Origin: Pseudomonadota bacterium
GTDB taxonomy: Bacteria > Pseudomonadota > Gammaproteobacteria > Pseudomonadales > Oceanobacteraceae
NCBI GenBank assembly: GCA_030145845.1
Contig: JAIXHJ010000003.1
Location: forward strand, 28,426 to 92,425
Direction: 5' to 3'
DNA: 64,000 nt
In this document: positions 9,666 through 20,302 of the stretch, piece after piece
Numbering within the stretch: position 1 is the first letter of the stretch
Layout: every line of letters begins with the position of its first letter
The notes under the pieces: generated by a model
What the model was told of the DNA's origin: nothing
Database searches by the model: none
What the model saw: the letters and a program-made list of their open reading frames with translations, nothing else
Position numbers and translations under genes: made by a program

Positions 9666-10534
9666 TGTCACCTAAAGCTATGATCGCCATCATCGTTGCC
9701 GGTCTGGTTCTGCTGGTGGGCAGTCAGTCCCTGTACGTGATCAATGAAAAAGAACGCGCCATCCGCCTGAAGTTCGGTGAAGTCGTGGGCGCGGATATCC
9801 AACCGGGGCTGCATTTCAAAACGCCGCTGGTGGACGAAATCAAGCGCTTTGATGCCCGGGTGCTGACACTGGACACCAATCCGTCACGCTTCCTGACCTC
9901 AGGTAAGAAATACGTGATTGTGGATTCCTATGCCAAGTGGCGCATTAAAAACGTCCGTGCGTACTACAAAGCGACTTCCGGTAACCGTCTGGAAGCCTCT
10001 AACCTGCTGGCTAACCTGGTTAACAAAGGTCTGCGTGACGAAATCGCTGCCCGTACCCTGCATGAAGTGGTATCCGGTGAACGGGATGAACTCATGACCC
10101 AGCTGACCGCCAGTCTGAATACTCAGACTCAGGATGACCTGGGGATCGAGATTCTCGATCTGCGCGTGAAAGCCGTGGACCTGCCGGATGACCTGAGTAA
10201 TTCCGTGTATGACCGGATGGCGGCGGAACGTGAGCGGGAAGCCCGTGAATTCCGCTCTCAGGGTAAGGAACTGGCAGAAGGTATCCGCGCGGATGCTGAC
10301 CGTCAGAAGACAGTCATTGAAGCAGAAGCCTACCGTGACGCCGAGCGCACCAAGGGTGAAGGGGATGCGGAAGCCTCGCGTATTTATGCCGCGGCTTACA
10401 ACAAAGACCCTGAATTCTATGCCTTTACCCGCAGCCTGAAGGCCTACACTGAGACCTTCAGCCAGAGTGATGTGCTGCTGCTCAAGCCTGACAGTGACTT
10501 CTTCCGTTATATGAAGGATGCTAAAGGCAAATAA
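9665..10534 (+). CDS. hflC: FtsH protease regulator HflC
   Basis: Partner of HflK in the periplasm-facing SPFH complex around FtsH. The 289-aa product has an N-terminal membrane helix (about 5-24), SPFH opening VINEKERAIRLKFGEV, the central LRDEIAARTLHEVVSG segment and the family signature EFRSQGKELAEGIRADADRQ. The start ATG overlaps the hflK stop (TAATG). A strong intrinsic terminator follows 62 bp after its stop. Confidence 0.95.
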   Translation: MSPKAMIAIIVAGLVLLVGSQSLYVINEKERAIRLKFGEVVGADIQPGLHFKTPLVDEIKRFDARVLTLDTNPSRFLTSGKKYVIVDSYAKWRIKNVRAYYKATSGNRLEASNLLANLVNKGLRDEIAARTLHEVVSGERDELMTQLTASLNTQTQDDLGIEILDLRVKAVDLPDDLSNSVYDRMAAEREREAREFRSQGKELAEGIRADADRQKTVIEAEAYRDAERTKGEGDAEASRIYAAAYNKDPEFYAFTRSLKAYTETFSQSDVLLLKPDSDFFRYMKDAKGK

Positions 10535-10596
10535 TCGGATATAAAGCGGTGCGCCTTAACCATGTTCAAGGCGCAGCCACTTTGCTAGAATCCGTC

Positions 10597-10622
10597 AACC
10601 GGGCCTGGTGCCCGGTTTTTTT
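10597..10622 (+). terminator. Intrinsic terminator after hflC
   Basis: Eight-base-pair stem AACCGGGC / GCCCGGTT at 10597-10604 and 10610-10617 with a five-base loop, running into a T tract ending at 10622. It ends the hflKC transcript or attenuates read-through into the downstream DUF2065 gene, which starts only 50 bp later. Confidence 0.85.
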
Positions 10623-10671
10623 GTGCGATTTTCTCTGAATTCAGTATTTTTTACCCGGACGGGGGCACCTG

Positions 10672-10869
10672 GTGCAGGCCGACCTTTGGCGCGAACTCGC
10701 GATAGCAGTGTGTCTGGTGTTTATTATTGAAGGCGTGATGCCTTTCCTGTATCCGGCCCGCTGGCGCCGGCTGGTTGCCCGGCTGGCAACAGTGGATGAT
10801 CGCACAATGCGTATGACAGGGCTGATCAGCATGCTGATCGGGCTCGGTCTTCTCTACATAATCAACTGA
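10672..10869 (+). CDS. DUF2065 (YjeT-like) small inner-membrane protein
   Basis: A 65-aa protein with a GTG start at 10672 behind GGGGGC at 10661. Two hydrophobic segments (about 8-26 and 47-64) surround the basic YPARWRRLVARLATVDD loop and the RMTGLISMLIGLGLLY end, the DUF2065 pattern. Function is unknown. The position between hflC and hisZ/purA is conserved from E. coli (yjeT) to Pseudomonas, which supports that it is real. It lies beyond the hflC terminator, so its transcription may depend on read-through or a weak local promoter. Confidence 0.85.
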   Translation: MQADLWRELAIAVCLVFIIEGVMPFLYPARWRRLVARLATVDDRTMRMTGLISMLIGLGLLYIIN

Positions 10870-10883
10870 TTTAAGGTTGGACG

Positions 10884-12050
10884 ATGACAAGCGCTGACCG
10901 TTGGCTGTTGCCGGATGGTATCGAAGAGGTACTGCCGCCACAGGCGCGCCGGACTGAGCAGCTGCGCCGCCGTTTACTCGACCTGCTGGACAACTGGGGC
11001 TATGACCTGGTCGTTCCGCCGGCTCTCGAATATCTCGACTCTTTGCTGACCGGTGTCGGTAAGGAACTGGATCTGCGTACCTTCAAGGTGATTGATCAGC
11101 TTTCCGGGCGCCTGATGGGCCTGAGTGCTGACACCACGCCGCAGGTTGCCCGTATTGATGCGCACAGCCTGGCGCCGGAAGGCACCAGCCGGCTGAGCTA
11201 CTGCCGCACCGTCTTTCACGCCAAGGCTGCTTCACTGCTGGCCAGCCGCACCCCGACTCAGATCGGTGCTGAGCTGTATGGCGAAGCCGGTGTCGGTGCC
11301 GATGTGGAAATCATCAGCCTGATGCTGTCGATGCTGGAAGCAGCCGGCATGCAGGACGTGCATCTTGATCTGGGTAATGTCGGCGTGTTCCGCGTACTGT
11401 CCGGTAAAGCCGGACTCAGCGCTGCACAGCAGGGCGAACTGTTCGATCTGCTGAAGCTGAAATGCGAATCCGATGTGGTTGCCTGGGCAGAGCGTGAAAT
11501 TGCGGATGCCTCACTGCGTGAAGCCTTTACTCTGCTGCCGCGCCTGCAGGGCGCACCGGAGAAACTGGCTGAGCGCCTGCAGCGTCTGGCAGAGCTGGTG
11601 CCGGAGGTGAGTGCTGAGATCGCTCACATCCGTGATGTCGCTGCCCGGGTTGCTGGCCGCTTCCCGCAGACGCCGCTGTACTTTGATCTGACCGAACTGC
11701 GTGGCTATAACTACCATACAGGCCTGCTGTTTGCGGCCTATATTCCGGGTTATGGTGATGCCATTGCCCAGGGTGGCCGCTACGACGAAACCGGTGCAGC
11801 CTTCGGCCGCGCGCGGCCGGCAACCGGCTTCTCAGCCGACCTGAAAGTATTATCCCGCTTCGGCACCTTCGTGACCGGAGAAAAGCAGACCATTATTGCC
11901 CCTGACAGCGACGACGCTGAACTCTGGAAAGAGATCAATGCGCTGCGTGCCGCCGGCAAACGGGTGCTGACAGCGAGTGAACAGGATGCAGTCCGGGGTG
12001 ATCTGTATCTGAAGCAACAGGATGGCCAGTGGCAACTGGTCGAAGCATAA
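10884..12050 (+). CDS. hisZ: ATP phosphoribosyltransferase regulatory subunit HisZ
   Basis: Catalytically inactive HisRS paralogue that activates and confers histidine feedback on the short-form HisG at the first step of histidine synthesis. The 388-aa protein opens WLLPDGIEEVLPPQARR and keeps the class II synthetase-like fold pieces (YDLVVPPALEYLDSLLTG, FDLTELRGYNYHTG, AQGGRYD). The catalytic subunit hisG is not in the window. The hisZ-purA pairing away from the his operon is the Pseudomonas arrangement. It starts 15 bp after the DUF2065 stop. Confidence 0.93.
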   Translation: MTSADRWLLPDGIEEVLPPQARRTEQLRRRLLDLLDNWGYDLVVPPALEYLDSLLTGVGKELDLRTFKVIDQLSGRLMGLSADTTPQVARIDAHSLAPEGTSRLSYCRTVFHAKAASLLASRTPTQIGAELYGEAGVGADVEIISLMLSMLEAAGMQDVHLDLGNVGVFRVLSGKAGLSAAQQGELFDLLKLKCESDVVAWAEREIADASLREAFTLLPRLQGAPEKLAERLQRLAELVPEVSAEIAHIRDVAARVAGRFPQTPLYFDLTELRGYNYHTGLLFAAYIPGYGDAIAQGGRYDETGAAFGRARPATGFSADLKVLSRFGTFVTGEKQTIIAPDSDDAELWKEINALRAAGKRVLTASEQDAVRGDLYLKQQDGQWQLVEA

Positions 12051-13367
<1,317 letters not shown>

Positions 13368-13383
13368 TCGCAGGCACTGAAGT

Positions 13384-13410
13384 AAAAAACCCGCTGCGGC
13401 GGGTTTTTTT
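13384..13410 (+). terminator. Intrinsic terminator of purA
   Basis: Stem CCCGC / GCGGG (13390-13394, 13399-13403) with a TGCG loop, flanked by six A and seven T, so it can work on both strands. Its core is duplicated exactly at 15715-15743, at the other side of the two-gene cassette. Confidence 0.88.
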
Positions 13411-13413
13411 ATG
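13385..13413. repeat. 29-nt direct repeat, left copy (terminator plus ATG)
   Basis: Identical over 29 bases to 15715-15743; the bases before and after differ. The two copies enclose 2.3 kb holding two unrecognised genes and nothing else. Either the sequence was duplicated when the cassette arrived, or both are instances of a common terminator in this genome. The sequence alone cannot decide. Confidence 0.9.
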
Positions 13414-13618
13414 CCTGTTGTAAAGCGAATGAAACAAACAGCAGGTGGGGTATTTGCTGATTAAATGTTCTTAAGATAATGGCAGCCTGCTGTGCGCTGA
13501 ATGGCGTAATCAGCCGCATAATATACGCTTAATCAGAATGGGCCGTAAAACGGCCGGCTTAACAGGCAGGACGATGCCTGATAAAGTGACCCTTTCAAAA
13601 CAGAGAACAGAAGGGATC

Positions 13619-14485
13619 ATGTTCAAGCGTCTGTTTGCCTCCCGCAAAAATCCTTACATCCCCGGCCTCGATAATCCTGAGCATATCAGTCTTAATATCG
13701 GCGGCTGCCGGTTGGAGATGGATATTCCACCGCATTACAGTTCTGATGGGTTTGAGGCAGGAAACGAGCCCACGGATATCCCTAATATTCATGATGCCAG
13801 TCTCTATGACCCTGACGGTGATTTTCTCTTTAATGGTCTTCTTCCGCTGAGGCGGAGTTGGGAATACCTTGGCCCTGTCTGGCGTGGTCGCTTTCTTGGA
13901 CTTACGGATTTTTCAATATCTGTTAAGAGGGTTAATTGCCTGCCTGAAGGGATGAGCTGCCTCAATCCTGAACATCTGGAACAGGTGATTTTACGCTTTC
14001 TTTTTGACAAGGGGCCTGATAATCCTGGTTCGATAAAAAAGATAGCACCGGTGAACTGGCAGATAAAACAGATTGGTAATCAACCCTGGATACTGTTTGA
14101 GCAGCGGGTATGGGTCAAAGAAGGGCTACCGGATCGGGATGTCACTATTGCCAACTTCTGCTCGTATGCTGCGACAGCCATTGATGACCGTTATTTTCTG
14201 TTGTTAGATTTTGATAATTTTGGCTATACGCCTTCTGAAATTTCGATAGCGAATATGAATACGTTAAAAAATCGGGTTATCGATAGTATTCACTGGCAAT
14301 TAAGTAAAGCCACTCAGAAGCGTCTGGATGAAGTTAAAGCTCAGTGGCCGGATGCCAAAATATCTCAACACCGCGAGCCGGAAGACTGGGTATACCCGGA
14401 GTGGCGGCGTGGCGATAAACAGAAGGGCGAGCCGAATATCGTGATTTTAAAGCGTAACACGCCTCCCCCTGAATTTAAGATTTGA
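13619..14485 (+). CDS. Unrecognised 288-aa protein, first gene of the cassette
   Basis: I do not recognise this family. The start is the ATG at 13619 behind AAGGG (13611-13615), not the frame's longer upstream extension. There is no signal peptide and no clear membrane helix. The N-terminus is MFKRLFASRKNPYIPGLDNP; the middle has an aromatic-rich stretch (RRSWEYLGPVWRGRF) and the C-terminus is charged and Trp-rich (EDWVYPEWRRGDKQ). It is followed 18 bp later by a second unknown gene with its own strong ribosome site. Base composition is more AT-rich than flanking genes. A partner or immunity role to the next gene is only a guess from pairing. Confidence 0.75.
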   Translation: MFKRLFASRKNPYIPGLDNPEHISLNIGGCRLEMDIPPHYSSDGFEAGNEPTDIPNIHDASLYDPDGDFLFNGLLPLRRSWEYLGPVWRGRFLGLTDFSISVKRVNCLPEGMSCLNPEHLEQVILRFLFDKGPDNPGSIKKIAPVNWQIKQIGNQPWILFEQRVWVKEGLPDRDVTIANFCSYAATAIDDRYFLLLDFDNFGYTPSEISIANMNTLKNRVIDSIHWQLSKATQKRLDEVKAQWPDAKISQHREPEDWVYPEWRRGDKQKGEPNIVILKRNTPPPEFKI

Positions 14486-14503
14486 TCGATAAGGAGATAG
14501 GAA

Positions 14504-15694
14504 ATGACTGGAAGTCACGGTTATAAAAAAATCCTCGGACCAGAAGATGACCGAAGTCTGACCCGTAATGTCTGGGTACCTGAATGTCAGTACAACGAGT
14601 GGAAGCGGATTAAAGACGGCAGAGATGGTAATTATTATATGACCAGTCTTTTTCGCTCGATAACCGATATGGCAAAAACGCCTGGTGCCAGGATGCCGAT
14701 GTATCAGATGGGGCGTTATGGTGACTTTGATATGTCTTATCAGATATCACCAGCCTCTAAGGATATTTATCTGAATCTGGTTGCACTGTCGAACTCTTCC
14801 GAATCCATCGGTCCTCAGACGCCAGGGTTATATCGAACTTATTGGGAAGGTGATGCTACAGATGGCCGCTGGAAGGTTAAGGAATCCTGTACAACGATGG
14901 AGCTTTCTCATCAGTGGGGCGGTGCGCACTCGGCGGTGATTCCGGGAAAATTTGAATCGAAAGAAGTAGCAGGTCGTCTGATTGCAGAGCATCTTGAAAA
15001 TGCTTACTACCCTCAGACCCGCCAAAAAAATGCGATTCATAAAAATAATAATCACTTTTCCATGTTCTGGCTGAATGATGAATTTACCAGTGATGCCCAT
15101 GTGAAAAGTCTGGTCTCTATGATGCAGATTGCCCGTAAACAGAGTGCTGAACTTCAGTGGCTGGTGCATGGGGAAGCCTGTGGAACCTTTGTCAGGGCAG
15201 CAGAGTATCTGAAGAAAAATCCAATTTCAGATAATCCCCATGAAGCGCAGAAAGGCTTTGCATTGCAGAGTTTTTACTTTTCCAACCCCCGCGGTCGGCG
15301 AACCAGTAAATCTGATCTGGAAAAAATCTGTAAGGATGTCGGTTTTACCTACGAAGATACCCATATCAATAAACACGATGTATTCAGGAACTCTGATGCG
15401 CGCAAAGATGCTGTATGGGGAAGTCTGAAGAAATTATCCGGTATCAGTCTGGCGGTGTTGGGTGGAAGTGCAGGGCTTAACTCCACGATGGCAAACGATT
15501 TGATTGGCGTTGATACCGTTATGAAAATTAAAGATCTGGTAGACAGTCCACTGGGGTTGGCAACGGGCGTTGCTGTTGCCGCAGGTATTGTCGTTCTGGC
15601 AGATAAAGGTGCAAGCCTTTACGGTTATGGCCGGAATCTGGGTGGGGTGGCATCCTCCACCTTCGGCAATGGCAACCAGAACTGGGCCGCCTGA
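14504..15694 (+). CDS. Unrecognised 396-aa protein, second gene of the cassette
   Basis: AAGGAG at 14490 precedes the ATG. No signal peptide is seen. A central segment around residues 220-240 reads WLVHGEACGTFVRAAEYL, which loosely resembles the nucleophile elbow of alpha/beta hydrolases (GxSxG) but has Ala at the serine place, so activity of that kind is not supported. Residues about 300-380 contain two hydrophobic, Gly/Ala-rich stretches (ISLAVLGGSAGL and LATGVAVAAGIVVLAD) that could insert in a membrane. Local GC content is low (about 35 percent in several 60-base lines). Cargo of a secretion system or a defence gene are possibilities; nothing in the sequence proves either. Confidence 0.75.
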   Translation: MTGSHGYKKILGPEDDRSLTRNVWVPECQYNEWKRIKDGRDGNYYMTSLFRSITDMAKTPGARMPMYQMGRYGDFDMSYQISPASKDIYLNLVALSNSSESIGPQTPGLYRTYWEGDATDGRWKVKESCTTMELSHQWGGAHSAVIPGKFESKEVAGRLIAEHLENAYYPQTRQKNAIHKNNNHFSMFWLNDEFTSDAHVKSLVSMMQIARKQSAELQWLVHGEACGTFVRAAEYLKKNPISDNPHEAQKGFALQSFYFSNPRGRRTSKSDLEKICKDVGFTYEDTHINKHDVFRNSDARKDAVWGSLKKLSGISLAVLGGSAGLNSTMANDLIGVDTVMKIKDLVDSPLGLATGVAVAAGIVVLADKGASLYGYGRNLGGVASSTFGNGNQNWAA

Positions 15695-15714
15695 TTCAGG
15701 TTTTCTGCGAGATG

Positions 15715-15740
15715 AAAAACCCGCTGCGGCGGGTTTTTTT
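15715..15740. terminator. Bidirectional terminator between cassette and LysR gene
   Basis: Same hairpin as after purA: CCCGC, TGCG loop, GCGGG, with A and T runs on either side. It serves the cassette on the plus strand and the LysR gene on the minus strand, whose TAA at 15739-15741 lies in the T run. Confidence 0.85.
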
Positions 15741-15743
15741 ATG
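15715..15743. repeat. 29-nt direct repeat, right copy
   Basis: Exact copy of 13385-13413. In an ancestor without the cassette, purA and the LysR gene would face each other across a single copy of this element. Confidence 0.9.
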
Positions 15744-16632
15744 GCTTCTGGTCGTCTGCTCCGGCTGCCAGTACATGGGTCAGATAATCCAGCAGAATTC
15801 TCACCTTCGGCGACAGCTGTCGTCCGGGCAGGCACAGCGCCCAGATACCTTCGTCATCCGGGGCGTAGTTGGTCAGAATTTCCCGTACCGAGCCGTTTTC
15901 CAGATAAGGCAGGGCGTAGTAGTCCGGCAGCTGTACGATGCCCAGTCCACGTCGGGCGGCGTCCATTAAAGCTTCACCACTGTTGCAGCGCAGGCGGCCG
16001 TGAATTCGCACCATGCGTTCACCGCGGCTGTCACGGAAGCGCCAGTAATCCAGGGTTCCCACCAGGCAGCTGTGACGGCTGAGTTCCGACAGAGTATCCG
16101 GCGTGCCGTAGTGATCGAGATAGTCACGTGAGGCACAGGTATACAGGCGCCGGGTGCCGAGCCGGCGGGCGATCAGATCCTCGTTTTCCAGCCGTCCGAG
16201 GCGGATGGCCAGATCGTAATTACCTTCCACCATATCCATCTTCTTGTTGGTCAGGTCGCACTGCAGGCTCAGACGGGGGTTGTCCTGCAGAAAGCGGTTA
16301 AGCAGCGGCATCAGCTGGCGTTCGCCATAGGTTACCGGTGCGGTGACTCTGAGTGTGCCCTGGGGGACGCTCTGCAGCTGGCTCAGGGTGCGTTCAGCGT
16401 CGTTCAGGGCATCCAGCAGCGGGCGGCAGGACTGATAGTAGAGCTGACCGGCCTCGGTCAGACTGACCCGGCGGGTGGTACGGTAAAACAGTTTCACCCC
16501 CAGCCGCTGTTCCAGCGCCTGAATCTGCCGGCTGACCTGAGCGGTGGATACCTCCAGCCGGTTGGCGGCACGGGTGAAGCTTTCGGTTTCAGCCACGGCG
16601 ACAAACTCGCTGACTCCCTGCCATTCATTCAT
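15739..16632 (-). CDS. LysR-family transcriptional regulator
   Basis: A 297-aa regulator with an N-terminal winged HTH (residues about 3-62, AVAETESFTRAANRLEVSTAQVSRQIQALEQRLG) and a periplasmic-binding-like effector domain (about 90-290, LRVTAPVTYGERQLMPLL). The AAR(R)GLGIVQLPDYYA segment is typical of the subgroup whose paralogues are numerous in Pseudomonas. It is divergent from frmA across a 101-bp gap, so it probably controls that gene and itself. The effector is unknown; formaldehyde or S-hydroxymethylglutathione is a reasonable but unproven guess. Confidence 0.9.
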   Translation of the reverse strand: MNEWQGVSEFVAVAETESFTRAANRLEVSTAQVSRQIQALEQRLGVKLFYRTTRRVSLTEAGQLYYQSCRPLLDALNDAERTLSQLQSVPQGTLRVTAPVTYGERQLMPLLNRFLQDNPRLSLQCDLTNKKMDMVEGNYDLAIRLGRLENEDLIARRLGTRRLYTCASRDYLDHYGTPDTLSELSRHSCLVGTLDYWRFRDSRGERMVRIHGRLRCNSGEALMDAARRGLGIVQLPDYYALPYLENGSVREILTNYAPDDEGIWALCLPGRQLSPKVRILLDYLTHVLAAGADDQKP

Positions 16633-17855
<1,223 letters not shown>

Positions 17856-17868
17856 GTTAAATAAAGAG

Positions 17869-17898
17869 CGCACTGCCCGTCCGGGTGGTGCGTTTTTT
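17869..17898 (+). terminator. Hairpin with T tract between frmA and fghA
   Basis: Arms CGCACTGCCCG (17869-17879) and CGGGTGGTGCG (17882-17892), with one mismatch, are followed by six T. It lies wholly inside the 59-bp gap between two genes of one pathway, so it probably reduces rather than abolishes fghA transcription. Confidence 0.7.
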
Positions 17899-17914
17899 AT
17901 TTCAGGAGAACCTG

Positions 17915-18751
17915 ATGAGTCTGGAAATTTTAAGTCAGAACAAAAGCTTCGGTGGCTGGCATAAACAATATTCGCATACTTCAGACGTGCTGAACTGCAG
18001 CATGCGTTTTGCCGTCTATCTGCCACCTCAGGCCAGCGCAGAAAATCCGGTGCCGGTGCTGTACTGGCTGTCCGGTCTGACCTGTAGCGATGAAAACTTT
18101 ATGCAGAAAGCCGGTGCACACCGTGTTGCGGCGGAACTGGGGATGGCCATTGTCGCACCGGATACCAGTCCGCGCGGTGATGATGTGGCGGATGAAGCCG
18201 ATCAGTACGATATGGGCAAAGGCGCGGGCTTTTATCTGAATGCCACGCAGGAACCCTGGCGTCAGCATTACCACATGTACGATTATGTGGTGGAAGAACT
18301 GCCGGCACTGATTGAAGCGACGTTTCCGGTCACCACGCAGCGTGCCATTGCCGGTCACTCAATGGGCGGACATGGTGCACTGGTGATAGCCCTGCGCAAC
18401 AGTGCGCGTTATTCCTCGGTGTCGGCGTTCAGCCCGATTACCAATCCGGTCAACTGTCCCTGGGGGCAGAAAGCCTTCGCTCAGTATCTGGGCAATGACC
18501 GCGAGCTGTGGCGTACGTATGATGCGTCTGAACTGATGAGTCAGGCGCAGGATAAACTGCCGGCGCTGGTGGATCAGGGCGAAGCTGACAACTTCCTGCA
18601 GGAACAGCTGAAGCCGGAAATGCTGGAAGCTGCGGCCAGACGCAGTGATTACCCGCTGCAGTTGCGTCGCCATGAAGGCTACGATCACAGCTATTATTTT
18701 ATTGCCTCATTTATTGAGGATCACCTGCGTTTTCATCACGGTCATTTCTGA
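17915..18751 (+). CDS. fghA: S-formylglutathione hydrolase
   Basis: Esterase-D-type serine hydrolase that releases formate and glutathione after FrmA. The start at 17915 ([15 protein letters not shown]) follows AGGAGAA. The 278-aa protein carries the nucleophile elbow [10 protein letters not shown], the oxyanion-hole region [13 protein letters not shown], a catalytic His in GYDHSYYF and the conserved SAFSPITNP. Length and motifs match the family closely. Confidence 0.96.
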   Translation: MSLEILSQNKSFGGWHKQYSHTSDVLNCSMRFAVYLPPQASAENPVPVLYWLSGLTCSDENFMQKAGAHRVAAELGMAIVAPDTSPRGDDVADEADQYDMGKGAGFYLNATQEPWRQHYHMYDYVVEELPALIEATFPVTTQRAIAGHSMGGHGALVIALRNSARYSSVSAFSPITNPVNCPWGQKAFAQYLGNDRELWRTYDASELMSQAQDKLPALVDQGEADNFLQEQLKPEMLEAAARRSDYPLQLRRHEGYDHSYYFIASFIEDHLRFHHGHF

Positions 18752-18778
18752 TCCGTGTTGCCGTTTCCTGCCGGCTGC

Positions 18779-19507
18779 TTATAACAGCGCCGGCAGGGAC
18801 AATGCCGCCAGAATACCGCCCACCACAAGCAGCAGCATAAAGACGATGCGCAGAAAAACGGCCTCGTTGATTTTATGGTGCAGAGCATTGCCCGCCAGAG
18901 CACCCACGACCACGCACGGAATCAGCCACAGAATATGCTGGTAATGTTGCTGCAGGCGGCCACTGATAAAGAACCACAGCGTCATTGCAGCATTCAGTGT
19001 CAGCCAGACCGTTAATAACGTGGCCCGGAACTGCGACTTATTTAATCCCAGCCGGGCAATGGCGTATACCAGCAGGGGACCGCCGGAGGCAAACAGACCA
19101 TGTGTTATACCGGCACCGCCAATGGTGATGTCGCGGCGCAGGGGCGGCATGGCCGGTGGTTGTTGCTGCAATACCGCCCGCAGGGCAAACCAGATAATCA
19201 GCAGGGCAAACAGGAATTTTGCCCAGCCAGCGGGGACATAAGGCGTGATCATAATGCCGGCCGCGGTACCGGCCAGCATCAGCGGTAATACCCGCGTCAG
19301 CAGCAGCGGCCACTGAATATGAGCACGGTGACGGATCACCAGCGGGCCTGTCATCAGAATATTGAGCGAGACCATAACCGGCACCAGGGATTGCAGATCA
19401 AATACCAGTGCACTCAGGGATAATGCCAGCACAATGCTGCCGAAACCGGTCATGGCCTCAATGCCATAGGCCATGGTTACCGCAAAGCCAACCCACAGCC
19501 AGGCCAT
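18779..19507 (-). CDS. TSUP / TauE-SafE family membrane transporter
   Basis: A 242-aa protein with about seven to eight hydrophobic helices and the paired family glycine patterns EAMTGFGSIVLALSLSAL and HGLFASGGPLLVYAIA. The family exports sulfite, sulfoacetate and related organic anions, but the substrate here is not evident. The start at 19507 (MAWLWVGFAV) overlaps the stop of the SDR gene by one base (TAATG), so it is the last gene of the five-gene operon. No terminator is obvious in the 27 bp to fghA. Confidence 0.85.
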   Translation of the reverse strand: MAWLWVGFAVTMAYGIEAMTGFGSIVLALSLSALVFDLQSLVPVMVSLNILMTGPLVIRHRAHIQWPLLLTRVLPLMLAGTAAGIMITPYVPAGWAKFLFALLIIWFALRAVLQQQPPAMPPLRRDITIGGAGITHGLFASGGPLLVYAIARLGLNKSQFRATLLTVWLTLNAAMTLWFFISGRLQQHYQHILWLIPCVVVGALAGNALHHKINEAVFLRIVFMLLLVVGGILAALSLPALL

Positions 19508-20301
19508 TATTTCACCTCCAGTTCGTGGGCAAACTTCCGGCTCATCAGTTGCAGAAACAGCCGCGGCCACAAACGGTAGAGAATGCTCGACAGATTGGTG
19601 AAGGTATCCGGAAACAGGCGTTCCTTATCCTGGCTGGCAGCCTGCAGCACCCGGCTGACCATCCATTGTGCGGAATGTACTCTGCCGACGGTTGAGCGCG
19701 CATGACGGGTTTTTCCACCGCTGCCACTGAGAGCGTTCTGCTCAATAGGCGTGTCGAGAAAACTGGGGTAAACCATCAGTACCGAGACACCATAATGACG
19801 CATTTCACAGCGGAATACTTCAAAGTACTGGTGCAGGGCAGCTTTTGCGGCACAGTAACCGGCACGCGCCATCACCGGCATCCAGCCGGCCATGGAACCG
19901 ATATTAATCACTTTACTGCCGGAATTTTTCAGCAGTGGTAATAATGCCTGTGTCAGCCGCACGGGAGCGAAAAAATCCACCGCCATCACTTTTTCTATGA
20001 CTTCCGGGCGGGTGATTTCACTCAGAGAACGGTGGGTAATGCCGGCGTTATTGATCAGCAGGGCGATATCCGGCTGGCGGTGGCTGATGTCAGCGGCCAG
20101 CTGGCTGATGGAACCGGCGTCAGACAGGTCGCAGACAAAGGGCGTAGCCTCTGTCAGAGACTGGCAAACGCCCTGCAGCTGTTCTGCATTCACATCAATC
20201 AGGAACAGGCGGTAACGGCCATTCAGCTGGCGGGCCATTTCCAGGCCCAGTCCGGAAGCGGCACCGGTAATCACAGCCACTTGAGGGGATGACGCCGGCA
20301 T
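19507..20301 (-). CDS. Short-chain dehydrogenase/reductase
   Basis: A 264-aa classical SDR. Visible are the NAD(P)-binding TGAASGLGLEMARQL, NNAGIT, the catalytic Ser in INIGSMAGWM and Y-x3-K in YCAAKAAL. The C-terminal extension (FLQLMSRKFAHELEVK) resembles membrane-associated fatty-acyl or ketone-linked SDRs found beside flavin monooxygenases. It sits between the epimerase-like gene (one base apart) and the TSUP carrier. Substrate unknown; oxidation or reduction of an alcohol/ketone made by the neighbouring monooxygenase is inferred. Confidence 0.88.
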   Translation of the reverse strand: MPASSPQVAVITGAASGLGLEMARQLNGRYRLFLIDVNAEQLQGVCQSLTEATPFVCDLSDAGSISQLAADISHRQPDIALLINNAGITHRSLSEITRPEVIEKVMAVDFFAPVRLTQALLPLLKNSGSKVINIGSMAGWMPVMARAGYCAAKAALHQYFEVFRCEMRHYGVSVLMVYPSFLDTPIEQNALSGSGGKTRHARSTVGRVHSAQWMVSRVLQAASQDKERLFPDTFTNLSSILYRLWPRLFLQLMSRKFAHELEVK

Positions 20302-20302
20302 C

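Noticed and set aside
14504..15694. Lipase-type secreted effector
   Set aside because: The elbow-like GEACG lacks the Ser nucleophile and no secretion gene (VgrG, PAAR, Hcp) is next to it; kept only as an open guess.
13385..15743. Insertion sequence or transposon
   Set aside because: No transposase or integrase and no inverted terminal repeats; the 29-mer is a terminator hairpin rather than a transposon end.
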